Below, piece after piece: positions 26,101-34,998 of a DNA stretch of 64,000 nucleotides (the first letter of the stretch is position 1; every line of letters starts with the position of its first letter). The stretch covers positions 1,721,001-1,785,000 of the forward strand of contig NZ_CP032152.1 in NCBI RefSeq assembly GCF_003555505.1, in the 5' to 3' direction. Both the position numbers and the translations under genes were made by a program. The notes under the pieces were generated by a model that was not told where the DNA came from, did no database searches, and saw only the letters and a list, made by a program, of their open reading frames with translations. The DNA is from Thermosynechococcus sichuanensis E542 (GTDB lineage Bacteria; Cyanobacteriota; Cyanobacteriia; Thermosynechococcales; Thermosynechococcaceae).

Positions 26101-27913
26101 CCAAAATCAACTGGTGCTGACAACCCTCAATCTGCTCGCGAACGGTGGGCAATTAAACGTTAGTGGCATTCTTGGCGGCAACCAGCAAAATGCCCGATTG
26201 CGGCTAGAGCAGTTCCCTATGAGTCTTGTGGCCAGTCTTTTGCCCCCTGGGGTGGATGTTGAGGGCAAGGTGAATGCCCAAGCAATGTTGACTGGCTCAT
26301 GGCAGCAGCCCATCCTCACGGGTGAAGCGAGTCTTGCGGAGGGTCGGTTGAATCAACGTCCCTTGGAGGCAGCGAATGCCACATTTCGCTATGCCCAAAA
26401 TCGTCTCGCCCTTCAGGCGATCGCCCGTTTGGACACGCCAGAACCGCTAGTGGTTACAGGTTCAGTTCCCTTGATCTCTCCCCTTGACCCGCGACCAGTG
26501 GTGGATCCGCAGTTAGCCCTAGATGTCAGCCTCAAGGATGAGGGATTGTCCTTGATTAATGTCTTTACGGATCAGGTGCAATGGCAACAAGGAAAGGGGC
26601 TTTTCCAAGCCCAACTGCGGGGCACATGGGAAGAACCCATTGTCAATGGTGTCCTTAGTGTGGATGATGCGGTGATTAAAACTCCCGCCTTTGAGGAGCC
26701 GGTAACCAATCTCAGTGCGCGCGTGCGCTTCGATCGCGATCGCCTGCGGGTGGATGGCCTTCAAGGTCTCTTTAGCCAAGGGCAAATTACCATGGCAGGG
26801 GTGCTGCCCATTCAGACTCCCTTGACCGCAGATGATCCCGATGCTGCCACACCCCTCACCGCTTCCCTGCGACGCTTGCAAGTGAATGCGGGCAATATCT
26901 ATCGCGGCACCGTAGATGGCACGCTCGTGATTACGGATACGCTCCTGAGTCCCGATCTGGGGGGCAATGTCCAACTCAGCCAAGGCCGTTTGGATTTAGC
27001 AGCGATCAATGGTTTGGCCAATGGTGATGGTGTTGCTACGCCTGCCAACAGTCCCTTTGAGCCGCTGACCTTTGACAATCTGGAAATTAATATCGCAGAT
27101 TCCTTGCGAGTGACGCGATCGCCCGTTCTCAACCTAACGGCCACTGGCAGTTTGATCCTCAATGGCGGCCTCGATAGTCTCCAGCCCGAGGGTAAAATTC
27201 GGCTCACGGGAGGGCAACTGAATCTGTTCACCACCCTCTTTTTGCTCCAGCGGCAAGCGGATAACTATGTGCTCTTTACCCCGGCCAATGGCTTAGACCC
27301 CGAACTCAATCTCACTCTTGGGGCGACTGCAACAGAGGTCTATACCCCCGGCACCGTTACCCGTCTATCGGATTTTGGATCCGTCACAGCCACCAGTGTG
27401 GGGACTCTAAACACGGTTCGGATTACTGCCCGCATTAATGGTCGTATCAGTCAATTTCAAACCAATTTGCCTGCGGTGCTTGAGCTGTCGAGTACTCCCT
27501 CCCGCAGCACGACTGAACTCCTTGCCTTGATGGGCGGTGGCTCAATTGCGGATCTCAACCAAGTGGGGGGAGAAGCAGCGGTGGCGAGTCTTGCTGGATC
27601 TGCGCTTTTTAATAACCTACAGGCATTGATTGATCAGGCCACAGGCAACCGCACCTCCTTTCGGATTTTTCCAGCGGTGGTGCCCCCCGATCGCCAAGCC
27701 CAAAGCCAAGCCCCAACCCTTGCCGTGGGGGCTGAACTGGGTTTTCAAGTGAACAGTTTTACCTCGGTTTCCCTCTTGCAGTTGCTCACTGCCCCCAGTG
27801 ATCCGACGCGCTTTAACCTTGGGTTTCAGGTGACAGAGCAGATTCGCCTTGGCGGACAGGTGAGCACTACTGGTCAGGGCACAGGCTTTCTTGAGTTTCG
27901 TTACCGTTTTTAA
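23192..27913 (+). CDS. TamB-like (DUF490) translocation and assembly module protein
   Basis: The 1573-residue protein begins with an uncleaved-looking membrane anchor (AIIDLIGSAALGAIAGGAYAW, about 20-41). The rest is a very long array of beta-rich repeats with recurrent ..LQGNLDNPQI.., ..GQLTGRLKNLQF.., ..TGSWQQPILTGEASL.. patterns typical of AsmA/TamB-type lipid-transfer proteins that bridge the inner membrane and outer envelope. The C-terminal TamB domain is visible in SPDLGGNVQLSQGRLDLAA, ITARINGRISQFQTNLPAVLELSS and the closing FLEFRYRF, which ends on an aromatic beta-strand as outer-membrane associated proteins do. In cyanobacteria the family includes the chloroplast Tic236 relatives. 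The start is ATG 23192. Confidence 0.9.
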   Translation: MTQQPQPPFSLWFRQWVRRAIIDLIGSAALGAIAGGAYAWWFVHYKLAPEIAQQLQQRLNRPVSMGNVQQVGLNFIRFGSSAVPSYTATDGTPELDNAFINGIEVAFNPWQLLTGQKLDLDVTLHQPQLTVVQDAQGQWWRTEVKLPEEEPTFFQLNQVTVKVKDGSVLIQPFQRPAYLLRQIHGRFTLKPDRQNFALKGQAEGQLAGGGQWRLQGDWNQPQEAGQLDLRFSRIPLVLGNEILPETIRVKGGQLEGQLRLTLPLPETPEVTGQIWLRDGTLRTAFVPQDIKGLQAHVQLQGNQAKLHYLRGAIANLRWQAQGTVGLQSGWNVEAQVARFDLAPTLTALQITSPVSLSGQVAVPTLRLQGNLDNPQIIGELRSQGPLQVDQLQLQQVRLPFMASFDQGVRLMDVRAQLVEGGEVRATVGIQPTGEFRGQAQVQQVNLQAIARRYDVAPPVSLGEGFAQLDFGGNLRTPEAWQVNAVFQLPTAQYPLRGTARLTQTQLVVPEFQMQFLGGSLRGQVQAAAGQWQLQAQAENIPLRQFNQDLQGRLSGQAIAQGRVDQLTLPAIRASANLQVDQTPTGEPLIAAVNWDGQQLQVQDATLGAIRAQGTIGVDLAALQPTDIQLGIQARNLPLSTLSNFLEPNLPVPLTLAGTTSFQGQLTGRLKNLQFQGALLTQGLAVNDLRFAPQLTGTVTLSQQQGATLNLQGGGDRLALRLDADGLPRSLLVQRQQAQLIGQRQGENFDLRLQQFPVESLRLQPPQLPQDAILAGVASGNLQLQNWTRGQGSFTVERPGLGAWRGDRLQAQFRLSRDRLTIQSGLFEKGESRYQFTADLQPQQLGAQLTIAQGNLADLTGLATILGIGQPTARGTAADLGTPTAGEGLQVSLLTQIRRLAEIEMLQSQAALVRRPELLPSLDQLQGFFNGQINLSQTPQSGLVASFDLKGANWQWGNYQVDQFLSRGRFAQNQLVLTTLNLLANGGQLNVSGILGGNQQNARLRLEQFPMSLVASLLPPGVDVEGKVNAQAMLTGSWQQPILTGEASLAEGRLNQRPLEAANATFRYAQNRLALQAIARLDTPEPLVVTGSVPLISPLDPRPVVDPQLALDVSLKDEGLSLINVFTDQVQWQQGKGLFQAQLRGTWEEPIVNGVLSVDDAVIKTPAFEEPVTNLSARVRFDRDRLRVDGLQGLFSQGQITMAGVLPIQTPLTADDPDAATPLTASLRRLQVNAGNIYRGTVDGTLVITDTLLSPDLGGNVQLSQGRLDLAAINGLANGDGVATPANSPFEPLTFDNLEINIADSLRVTRSPVLNLTATGSLILNGGLDSLQPEGKIRLTGGQLNLFTTLFLLQRQADNYVLFTPANGLDPELNLTLGATATEVYTPGTVTRLSDFGSVTATSVGTLNTVRITARINGRISQFQTNLPAVLELSSTPSRSTTELLALMGGGSIADLNQVGGEAAVASLAGSALFNNLQALIDQATGNRTSFRIFPAVVPPDRQAQSQAPTLAVGAELGFQVNSFTSVSLLQLLTAPSDPTRFNLGFQVTEQIRLGGQVSTTGQGTGFLEFRYRF

Positions 27914-28001
27914 GGTCGTCTAAGATCAATGTACTGCCAGCAACGCTCACGCTTGGAAAGTAGAAATTGCGGCAGTTGCAGTAGCCTTGGTATCAACCTT
28001 A

Positions 28002-30284
28002 ATGAAAAATTCCGCTAGAGCCTTATCGCAACGATTCTCGATCTCATGGCAGCGGTTAAGTCTGCGTTGGAAATTTACCTTGGCCTTGGCTCTTGCGGCG
28101 CTCTTTCCAGCCGTGATGATTACTGAAGCCCTGATTCAAGTCAGCTATCGCAGTTTTGAGCATCAGCTCGGTCAGCAACTGCGCGCTAGTTTGGAGGATT
28201 TACAGTGGGAAATCGATAACTTGGCCTATGAAGCTCGCATCCAAGCTCTCTTAATTGCTAATGGAATGCAGGTACAGCATGTGGGTGAATCTCTCATCAG
28301 TGTTTTGCATCCTGCCGCTATCCAAGCCATTCTTGCGGAAGTGGATAGGACGGAGCGCCCCATGAACCTGATGCTGGTGAGCGATGCCAAGGGTAAGGTA
28401 CTGGCACAGCAAACAATGGTCTTGGCCAAAACGGGAGAGGCACTCCTCGACTTGACCCCCGAAACCCATTCTTACTATCGTTTCAGCCCCCATCAAGCTA
28501 GTAGTATTGCTAACTTACCGATGTTTCAAGTGGCTCGCGATCGCCAAGAGATGATTAGCGGTCTAGTGCTCCTCAATCGTGAGCAGGTACAAGAACTGGG
28601 CTTAGCCCAGCAGGCCAAGATCACGTTACGTCCTCAACCCAGCGCAACTCTACCTCCCCAGCAGCGGCCAGCTCCTGCGGGTACCTACCCCATTGCGGAT
28701 GGCAATATTGGCTTACTGGCCTTTGCCGCAAAGCCCCTCTATGACAACAACCAATTTCAAGGGCTAATTCTGACGGGCATTTTGCTCAACAATATGCCAG
28801 ACCTTGTGGATACCACCACAGAATGGTCCACAGTGGATACGGTGGCAACAATTTTTGCCCAAGATTTGCGGATTGCCACCAATGTGCCTTACACCGATGG
28901 TCGGACTCGTGCCCTAGGTACCCGTGTGGCTCGTGAAGTGGCCACTCAAGTTCTAAATCAAAGCAAACCGTTTGTCGGCACAACCAATATTGTTGGCGCT
29001 CCCTATGCAAGCATCTACAGCCCCTTGCAGGACTTTCGCCAGCAGCTCGATCTGCCGCATCCACCGCCCATTGGTATCGCCTTTGTGGGGAAGTCCCAAG
29101 CGTGGATTGATACGATGGCCACCCAGAAGCGGTTGGTGGCTTTTGCCATCACTCTTGGTGCCTTGGTGTTGGCCGGTGCTTGGGCGTATCTCACGGCCAA
29201 TGCGATTGTCAAACCCATTCAATTTTTGGTAACTTCCACCCGCCGCGTCCAGGCGGGAGATTTGACGACCCTGGTGCAGGTGCACTCCCTTGATGAGGTG
29301 GGAGAACTGGCTAATTCCTTTAATGCCATGATGCGCCAGTTGCGCATTTCCTTTGAGGAGTTAGCCCAAAAAAACCGTTCCCTTGAGCAGATCCGTGATG
29401 AACTTATTGAGGCCAATGAACAGTTTGAGGCGGTACTGAATGCTGTTCCCGGCACGATTTCTTGGATTAATGCCGAGGGCATCTATAAGGGGGTTAATCG
29501 CAGGCTGGCAGAAACCTTAAATCTGCCGCCAGAGGCCTTTATTGGGCGTCCCTTGGGCTTTTTGCGTGAGGATGGGGAGCTGGCAGCCTTTATGCAGGAG
29601 TTTGTGGATTCTCCAGATCAATTTGCCTCACGGGTGATCGCCGTTAAACGCAATGGTCAAACCATGTTTTACCTCGTGGCTTTGCAAAAGTATATGCAGG
29701 GTACCCATACGGTGGCGGTCGGCATTGATATTAGCGATCGCATTCGGGCCGAGGAAGCACTGCGCATTGCTGAGGAAAACTACCGCAGTATCTTTGAGAA
29801 TGCCCTTGAGGGGATTTTTCAGGCGTCAACCGAAAATCGGTTTATTCGGGTCAATGCCGCCATGGCTCAGATTTTTGGCTTTGACTCTCCTGAGCAAATG
29901 GTGGAGACTGTCACCAGTATTCGTGATCAAATCTATGTGGAACCCAGCACCCGTGATGAGATTCTGAATCATTTTGCGACTGGAGCAACAACAGGGCATT
30001 TTGAATTCAAGGCCTATCGGCGCGATCGCCAGATTATTTGGATTGAGTTGGATATGCGAGCCGTCTTGGATACTGACGGCAAGATTTCCTACTATGAAGG
30101 ATTAGTGCAGGACATTACTGAGCGTAAACAGCGTGAGCAAGCCATGCAGCAGCAAATTGAAGAGCTAAGGGTGGAAATTGACCACGAAAAACGACGGCAG
30201 CAGGTGGCAGAAATTACCGAAACGGAGTACTTTCAGCAGTTGCGCCGTGAGGCGAACTATTTACGTCAGCGTCGCCAGCGCTAA
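28002..30284 (+). CDS. Membrane sensor: extracytoplasmic sensor domain, HAMP, two PAS domains, coiled coil, no output domain
   Basis: From ATG 28002 (760 residues) the order is: TM1 (WKFTLALALAALFPAVMI, about 23-40), a large extracytoplasmic region of about 330 residues resembling a Cache sensor, TM2 (VAFAITLGALVLAGAWAYLT), HAMP (PIQFLVTSTRRVQAGDLTT..), PAS1 (VLNAVPGTISWINAEGIY), PAS2 (IFENALEGIFQASTENRF), and a C-terminal coiled coil ending in EYFQQLRREANYLRQRRQR. No kinase, GGDEF, cyclase or methyl-accepting domain is present, so signalling must go through a partner. PAS1 includes VGIDISDRIRAEEALRIAEE. The gene is followed 9 bases later by menG. Confidence 0.9.
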   Translation: MKNSARALSQRFSISWQRLSLRWKFTLALALAALFPAVMITEALIQVSYRSFEHQLGQQLRASLEDLQWEIDNLAYEARIQALLIANGMQVQHVGESLISVLHPAAIQAILAEVDRTERPMNLMLVSDAKGKVLAQQTMVLAKTGEALLDLTPETHSYYRFSPHQASSIANLPMFQVARDRQEMISGLVLLNREQVQELGLAQQAKITLRPQPSATLPPQQRPAPAGTYPIADGNIGLLAFAAKPLYDNNQFQGLILTGILLNNMPDLVDTTTEWSTVDTVATIFAQDLRIATNVPYTDGRTRALGTRVAREVATQVLNQSKPFVGTTNIVGAPYASIYSPLQDFRQQLDLPHPPPIGIAFVGKSQAWIDTMATQKRLVAFAITLGALVLAGAWAYLTANAIVKPIQFLVTSTRRVQAGDLTTLVQVHSLDEVGELANSFNAMMRQLRISFEELAQKNRSLEQIRDELIEANEQFEAVLNAVPGTISWINAEGIYKGVNRRLAETLNLPPEAFIGRPLGFLREDGELAAFMQEFVDSPDQFASRVIAVKRNGQTMFYLVALQKYMQGTHTVAVGIDISDRIRAEEALRIAEENYRSIFENALEGIFQASTENRFIRVNAAMAQIFGFDSPEQMVETVTSIRDQIYVEPSTRDEILNHFATGATTGHFEFKAYRRDRQIIWIELDMRAVLDTDGKISYYEGLVQDITERKQREQAMQQQIEELRVEIDHEKRRQQVAEITETEYFQQLRREANYLRQRRQR

Positions 30285-30293
30285 GGCTAAACC

Positions 30294-30971
30294 ATGACCA
30301 ATATCCAAGCCCTGTTTGAGCGCATTGCCCCTCTCTATGATCGCCTCAATGATCAACTGAGTTTTGGCCTGCACCATGTCTGGAAACAGATGGCCGTGGA
30401 CTGGCTGGAACTGCCTGCAGGAGCAACGGCTTTGGATCTCTGCTGTGGCACGGGGGATTTAAGTCGTGTGCTGGCGCGTCGGGTGGGGCGGCAGGGGCGG
30501 GTGGTGGGGTTAGACTTTGCTGCGGCACCGCTGGCGATCGCCCGCCAACGCAGTTATCATTATCCCCAAATTGAATGGCTCCAAGGAGATGCTTTAGCAG
30601 TACCCTTTGGGGATCAAACCTTTCAGGGCATCACGATCGGCTACGGGCTACGCAATGTGGCAGATATTCCCCAAGCCCTCAGGGAAATGTTTCGGCTGCT
30701 TGTTCCCGGTGGGCGGGCAGCAATTCTCGACTTTAGCCATCCCCAAACCCCCGTACTCCAACAATTTCAGCAATGGTATTTGCAACAGTGGGTAGTGCCT
30801 ACTGCCCGTCAGTACGGCTTGGCAGCAGAGTATGACTATTTGTGGCCGAGTATTCAGGCCTTTCCCACCCCCCCTACCCTCTGGAGACTGATTCAACAAG
30901 CGGGCTTTGAAAGCGTGAAACACTACCCTCTGCTGGGGGGACTCATGGCGATTACTATTGCTCAAAAGTAA
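30294..30971 (+). CDS. menG: Demethylphylloquinone/demethylmenaquinone methyltransferase (UbiE/MenG)
   Basis: The 225-residue class I SAM methyltransferase has the UbiE/MenG signature: LFERIAPLYDRLNDQLSFG at the N-terminus, ALDLCCGTGDLSRVLAR as the SAM glycine-rich motif, VVGLDFAAAPLAIAR, and GITIGYGLRNVADIPQALREM. In cyanobacteria this enzyme adds the ring methyl group of phylloquinone, the secondary acceptor of photosystem I. Start ATG 30294 is only 9 bases after the sensor gene, so the two are probably co-transcribed, although no functional link is evident. Confidence 0.93.
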   Translation: MTNIQALFERIAPLYDRLNDQLSFGLHHVWKQMAVDWLELPAGATALDLCCGTGDLSRVLARRVGRQGRVVGLDFAAAPLAIARQRSYHYPQIEWLQGDALAVPFGDQTFQGITIGYGLRNVADIPQALREMFRLLVPGGRAAILDFSHPQTPVLQQFQQWYLQQWVVPTARQYGLAAEYDYLWPSIQAFPTPPTLWRLIQQAGFESVKHYPLLGGLMAITIAQK

Positions 30972-31055
30972 TCTATGTTACAAATGTTAGGCTTCACGCC
31001 TTTGACAATCCTCTAAGCTATAGATAGGCGAACCGCAGGGCGTTTGGAGGGCAGT

Positions 31056-31547
31056 ATGTATAAAAAAATTCTCGTTGCAGTTGACGACAGTGAACTGGGA
31101 GAACAGGTGTTTCAAACCGCACTGGATTTGGCTCAGCACTACCAAGCTCGCATGATGCTGATTCATGTCCTCTCGCCCACCAACGAATCCTATCCTGACC
31201 CGATCTTTACGACCCCTTTAGCTTCAGGAGTCTATGTGGGACTCCATGAGGAAGTGATGCGTGCCTATGCTGAGCAGTGGGAAAACTTTGAGCAAAAAGG
31301 CTTGGATATGCTGCGCAACCTTACCCAAATTGCCACTGAAAAAGGGGTGCCCACAGAATTTACCCAAGCCTTGGGAGATGCCGGTCGTGCCATTTGTGAT
31401 CTGGCCAAAGATTGGGAAAGTGATTTGATTGTGCTGGGGCGGCGGGGTCTCAAGGGCTTGAGTGAATTTTTCCTCGGCAGTGTCAGCAACTATGTGCTCC
31501 ACAATGCCCACTGTTCTGTGCTCACCGTTCAGCGTCGCCGTGATTGA
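31056..31547 (+). CDS. Universal stress protein (UspA family)
   Basis: I place the start at ATG 31056, preceded by GGAGG, giving 163 residues; a TTG at 31044 is a less likely start. The UspA fold is shown by MYKKILVAVDDSELGEQV at the N-terminus and the ATP-binding G-2X-G-9X-G-S motif at the C-terminus in LGRRGLKGLSEFFLGSVSNYVL, followed by CSVLTVQ. The presence of this motif indicates an ATP-binding member. The role is general stress adaptation; specific signals are unknown. miaE starts at 31540 within its last codons, so the two are translationally coupled. Confidence 0.93.
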   Translation: MYKKILVAVDDSELGEQVFQTALDLAQHYQARMMLIHVLSPTNESYPDPIFTTPLASGVYVGLHEEVMRAYAEQWENFEQKGLDMLRNLTQIATEKGVPTEFTQALGDAGRAICDLAKDWESDLIVLGRRGLKGLSEFFLGSVSNYVLHNAHCSVLTVQRRRD

Positions 31548-32136
31548 GACTCCCGTTCGCATTAAGTTCCTTGTGCAACCTACCCGTCCTGAGTGGGTAG
31601 AGCAGGCGATCGCTCACCTAGATACGATTTTGCTCGATCACTCCCACTGTGAGCGCAAAGCCGCTGGCGTCGCTATCAATCTCATGTTTCGCTACCCTTC
31701 CCACAAGCCCTTAGTGGATGCCCTCACCGCTATTGCCCAAGAGAAACTGGATCACTTCCGCCAAGTTAATCAGCAACTGGAACGCCGCCAAATTGCCCTT
31801 GCCCCCCTCAGTGCGCCCCCCTATGCCTCCCGCTTGAATGCGGCTGTCCGCCCGCAGGAACCTCAGCGCTTTTTGGATACCCTATTGGTTTGCGCGTTGA
31901 TTGAAGCCCGCAGTCATGAACGGTTGCAACTGCTGGCTCAGCACTGCCCCGATCGGGAACTGGCGGAATTTTTTGCCAGCCTAGTCACCTCTGAGGCACG
32001 CCACTATGGCACCTATTGGTACTTGGCCTCTCAGTCCTTTGGTCAAGAGGTGGTGGCAGAGCGATTACAGCAGTTGGCTGCCCTTGAAAGTGAGATTCTC
32101 AGCACGCCCTATCCCTTACCCCGGATTCACAGTTAG
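31540..32136 (+). CDS. miaE: tRNA-(ms2io6A37) hydroxylase, MiaE family diiron enzyme
   Basis: A GTG at 31540 gives 198 residues (V/MIETPVRIKFLVQPT) and overlaps usp by 8 bases; longer in-frame starts upstream would only overlap usp more. The diiron ligands of the ferritin-like fold are visible: HCERKAAGVAINLMF (Glu), IAQEKLDHFRQV (ExxH), ALIEARSHERLQLL (Glu) and LVTSEARHYGTYWYL (ExxH). MiaE hydroxylates the isopentenyl group on A37 of tRNAs reading U-starting codons, using O2. It converges with the lipoprotein gene at 32139, with 2 bases between the ends. Confidence 0.88.
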   Translation: MIETPVRIKFLVQPTRPEWVEQAIAHLDTILLDHSHCERKAAGVAINLMFRYPSHKPLVDALTAIAQEKLDHFRQVNQQLERRQIALAPLSAPPYASRLNAAVRPQEPQRFLDTLLVCALIEARSHERLQLLAQHCPDRELAEFFASLVTSEARHYGTYWYLASQSFGQEVVAERLQQLAALESEILSTPYPLPRIHS

Positions 32137-32138
32137 TC

Positions 32139-32840
32139 CTAAATGGCTGGTGGTGTTGCCCCTTGAGCAGTGGCGGGTTGACCGACCGTGAGGCGCACCG
32201 TTTGGCCAAATTGCTCTAAAACGACTGCGGGGGTAGGGTCATAGGCATCAATGGCACGCACAATCACATTGCCGGCGATCGTATCCCCCACCTGCACCGT
32301 GCGGGTGACATTCTCCTTAGGTGAGCGAATAATCGCTTGAAGACGGCCATTCACCGCAGCCACACCAAAAACTTTCACAGCTTGGGCATCAACGGGTGGG
32401 GGCGGCGGAGGGGGCGTAGGCTGGCTAGCGGTACCACCAGTGCCTGTGCCATTGCCCACGGTTCCAGCAGTGCCATTGCCGCCACCTCCTCCAACAGTAC
32501 CGCCATTTGCCATACCACCATTCCCATTCCCAACACCACCAGTGGTCGGCGGCGGTGGAACAGGGGCAAAGGGATTAGCACGACCGATATTGGAGAGTCC
32601 CTCAATGTAGGTTTTGGGGTTGGTGGGTGGGGTTAAGGTGGCAACCGCAAATCCAGCAGCAGTGGGTTCCGTGGGTTCAGGGGGGGTGGGAGCGGCTGCG
32701 GGGGGAGCAACGGGTTGATCGGGTTGAGTTGTGATTTCTGTTTCACTGACAATGAAGCCACAGCCACTTATTGCTGAGGCCAGCAGCCCGGCTGCAATGG
32801 GAATGATCTTGGTGCGCTGTTTGAACATTTGGTGTCTCAC
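32139..32840 (-). CDS. Lipoprotein with Gly/Pro-rich linker and PilP-like C-terminal domain
   Basis: The 233-residue protein starts with a lipoprotein signal (PIAAGLLASAISGCGF; ISGC lipobox), so it would be anchored by Cys27 or thereabouts. A Pro-rich stretch follows, then a segment GLSNIGRANPFAPV and a Gly/Asn/Thr low-complexity linker. The C-terminal 75 residues (VKVFGVAAVNGRLQAIIRSP...TRTVQVGDTIAGNVIVRAID) resemble the PilP/GspC beta domain, where GRxDPF-like motifs and GD(x)I..G are typical. Thus it may be a PilP-like type IV pilus alignment lipoprotein, inferred from pattern only. A second start at MFKQRTK is possible. Confidence 0.72.
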   Translation of the reverse strand: MRHQMFKQRTKIIPIAAGLLASAISGCGFIVSETEITTQPDQPVAPPAAAPTPPEPTEPTAAGFAVATLTPPTNPKTYIEGLSNIGRANPFAPVPPPPTTGGVGNGNGGMANGGTVGGGGGNGTAGTVGNGTGTGGTASQPTPPPPPPPVDAQAVKVFGVAAVNGRLQAIIRSPKENVTRTVQVGDTIAGNVIVRAIDAYDPTPAVVLEQFGQTVRLTVGQPATAQGATPPAI

Positions 32841-33023
32841 CTTTGGATGCTGGTCTGGTGGTGCAGACGTGCTCTTTGTTGCCTACTATAAAATGTACCG
32901 TCGGCTGGCAGTGGCTATGCATAGGCAGTTGCCAAAGTGGTCTTTGCAGCGCAGAGTTGCTGTGGGGGCGATCGCTCGGTACACTGAAAACAACTGTAAC
33001 CTTATTTACGGAATGAATCGGTC

Positions 33024-33719
33024 ATGAGTGCTAAGCCCGTCGTGATTGCTCCCTCCATCCTTTCTGCGGACTTCAGTCGTTTGGGTGAAGAGATCCAAGC
33101 GGTGGATCGGGCAGGAGCCGACTGGATCCATGTGGACGTGATGGATGGTCGTTTTGTTCCCAATATCACGATTGGGCCATTAATTGTTGAGGCGATTCGC
33201 CCCTTGACCCAAAAGCCCCTCGACGTGCACTTAATGATTGTTGAGCCAGAAAAATACGTGGCCGATTTTGCCAAGGCCGGTGCCGATATTATCTCAGTTC
33301 ATGCCGAACACAATGCCTCCCCTCACCTGCATCGTACCCTCTGTCAAATCCGCGAACTGGGTAAACAAGCAGGGGTGGTGCTTAATCCCTCTAGCCCTCT
33401 TGAACTCATTGAGTACGTCCTCGATGTTTGTGATCTCGTGCTGATTATGAGTGTCAATCCCGGCTTTGGGGGTCAGAAGTTTATTCCAGCAGTGCTGCCA
33501 AAAATTCGGCGGCTACGGCAACTGTGCGAAGAGCGCGGTTTAGACCCATGGATTGAAGTGGATGGTGGTCTCAAGGTGGACAATACTTGGCAAGTTCTCG
33601 AAGCGGGTGCCAATGCCATTGTGGCCGGTTCAGCCGTCTTTAATGCCCCTGATTACGCCGCCGCGATCGCTGGTATCCGCAATAGCAAGCGTCCTAGCCC
33701 TGAGTTGGTCACTGCCTAG
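33024..33719 (+). CDS. rpe: Ribulose-phosphate 3-epimerase
   Basis: The 231-residue TIM barrel converts ribulose 5-phosphate and xylulose 5-phosphate in the Calvin-Benson cycle and the pentose phosphate pathway. Characteristic segments are [17 protein letters not shown], the metal-binding [40 protein letters not shown] and [11 protein letters not shown] (metal ligands and catalytic Asp pair). Length is normal. The start is ATG 33024. Its end overlaps the end of thiO by 4 bases tail to tail. Confidence 0.97.
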   Translation: MSAKPVVIAPSILSADFSRLGEEIQAVDRAGADWIHVDVMDGRFVPNITIGPLIVEAIRPLTQKPLDVHLMIVEPEKYVADFAKAGADIISVHAEHNASPHLHRTLCQIRELGKQAGVVLNPSSPLELIEYVLDVCDLVLIMSVNPGFGGQKFIPAVLPKIRRLRQLCEERGLDPWIEVDGGLKVDNTWQVLEAGANAIVAGSAVFNAPDYAAAIAGIRNSKRPSPELVTA

Positions 33720-34822
33720 ACCCTAGCCTCTGACGAAGCTTGAAATCGCTGCCACGAAAAGGCTTTCAGGTGGCGATCGCCCGTCTGGTGCAGAATCAAG
33801 TTCGCCATTAGCTTTGCTGTAATCGGGGCAAGCAAAATGCCATTGCGGTAATGCCCCGTCGCGAGGTAAAGGTTGGCCGCTGGCCCTTGCCCCAAAATGG
33901 GTAAATCATCGGGGGTAGCTGGACGATAGCCCCACCATGTATCAATCACCTCGTAGCTGGCCAATTCTGGAATAACGGCGGTGGCACGATTCAGCAGTGC
34001 TTGCAGGCCAGCAACCGTCGTCCCCTCTTGAAAACCGACATCCTCACTGGTGGCACCCACCACCACTTTGCCGGAGCGGCGCGGCACGAGATAGAGTTGA
34101 TCGCCAAAAATCACGTGCTTTAGCAGGGGTTGCCCCGGCGGTTTCAGTGCCAACATTTGCCCCTTGCGGGGGGTGACGGGTAGGGGAAGTAGGCTTTGTG
34201 CCCATGCCCCTGTGGCCAGAATATAAATCCCCGCCGACCAACGCCCGCGATCGCTCTCTAACGCTGTAATCTCCCCTTGGGGCGTTTGCTGAAATCGCTG
34301 AACCGTAATCCCCTCAATCACCTCGACGCCAAGAATCCGAGCGGCGCTCACTAGAACCTTCGCCAAGTTGCGTGTATTCACCTGCCCATCTTGAGGAAAC
34401 CACCAAGCTCCTAGCACACTCTCCGCAAAGCCCGGCTGATAGTTCACCAGTTCAGACGCATCCAGCCAGCGGCTGTCGGGTTCCATGGGGTGGGGGCGAT
34501 CGCGCTGCCGCTCATCGGTCACGGGTGCCAAAATACCACAGGGCCAGTAGCCTGCATCCAGCCCCGTAAGTTGCTCAAGCTTGTCAATCCAACTGGGGTA
34601 GAGATTGCGGCTCGCCGTACACAAATTCCACATGGCGCCTGCGGGCAAGCCTTCTGCTTGGGGGGCTAACATTCCCGCTGCCGCATGGAGTGCTGCTTCC
34701 CGAAATTGGCGGCTGAGAACCGTGGGTCGTGCCCCCCGCAATGCCAATTCGATGGCGATCGCCAGCCCCATGGTGCCGCCACCAATAATCAAAATGTCCC
34801 GCTGTTCATCCCCAAGAATCAT
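33716..34822 (-). CDS. thiO: Glycine oxidase ThiO
   Basis: The 368-residue FAD enzyme of the DAO family oxidises glycine to the imine needed for the thiazole half of thiamine. It has the N-terminal dinucleotide motif [20 protein letters not shown], the GMLAPQAEG stretch, a C-terminal [22 protein letters not shown] and the FAD-binding [20 protein letters not shown]. In several cyanobacteria ThiO is fused to ThiG; this version stops at normal ThiO length. thiL, another thiamine gene, lies 686 bases downstream on the other strand. Confidence 0.93.
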   Translation of the reverse strand: MILGDEQRDILIIGGGTMGLAIAIELALRGARPTVLSRQFREAALHAAAGMLAPQAEGLPAGAMWNLCTASRNLYPSWIDKLEQLTGLDAGYWPCGILAPVTDERQRDRPHPMEPDSRWLDASELVNYQPGFAESVLGAWWFPQDGQVNTRNLAKVLVSAARILGVEVIEGITVQRFQQTPQGEITALESDRGRWSAGIYILATGAWAQSLLPLPVTPRKGQMLALKPPGQPLLKHVIFGDQLYLVPRRSGKVVVGATSEDVGFQEGTTVAGLQALLNRATAVIPELASYEVIDTWWGYRPATPDDLPILGQGPAANLYLATGHYRNGILLAPITAKLMANLILHQTGDRHLKAFSWQRFQASSEARV

Positions 34823-34998
34823 TCTTGACGCTTCAATCCCGATTCACACATTTCTTTATCTTGGCATCTGCCACCCCTTAAGGGTAGCCCACACCAGCCG
34901 TTTGAGGGGGAACGGCGCCTTGTTTTCCCTTCCTGAAGTCAACTGGTTATAATAAGGGCGATCGCGGTGGATTTGCTGCCGCTGTGTGGTAACTGTCC

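Noticed and set aside
32337-32636. Plus-strand frame rich in Thr and Ala opposite the lipoprotein gene
   Set aside because: Its composition only mirrors the Gly/Pro-rich linker of the lipoprotein on the other strand.
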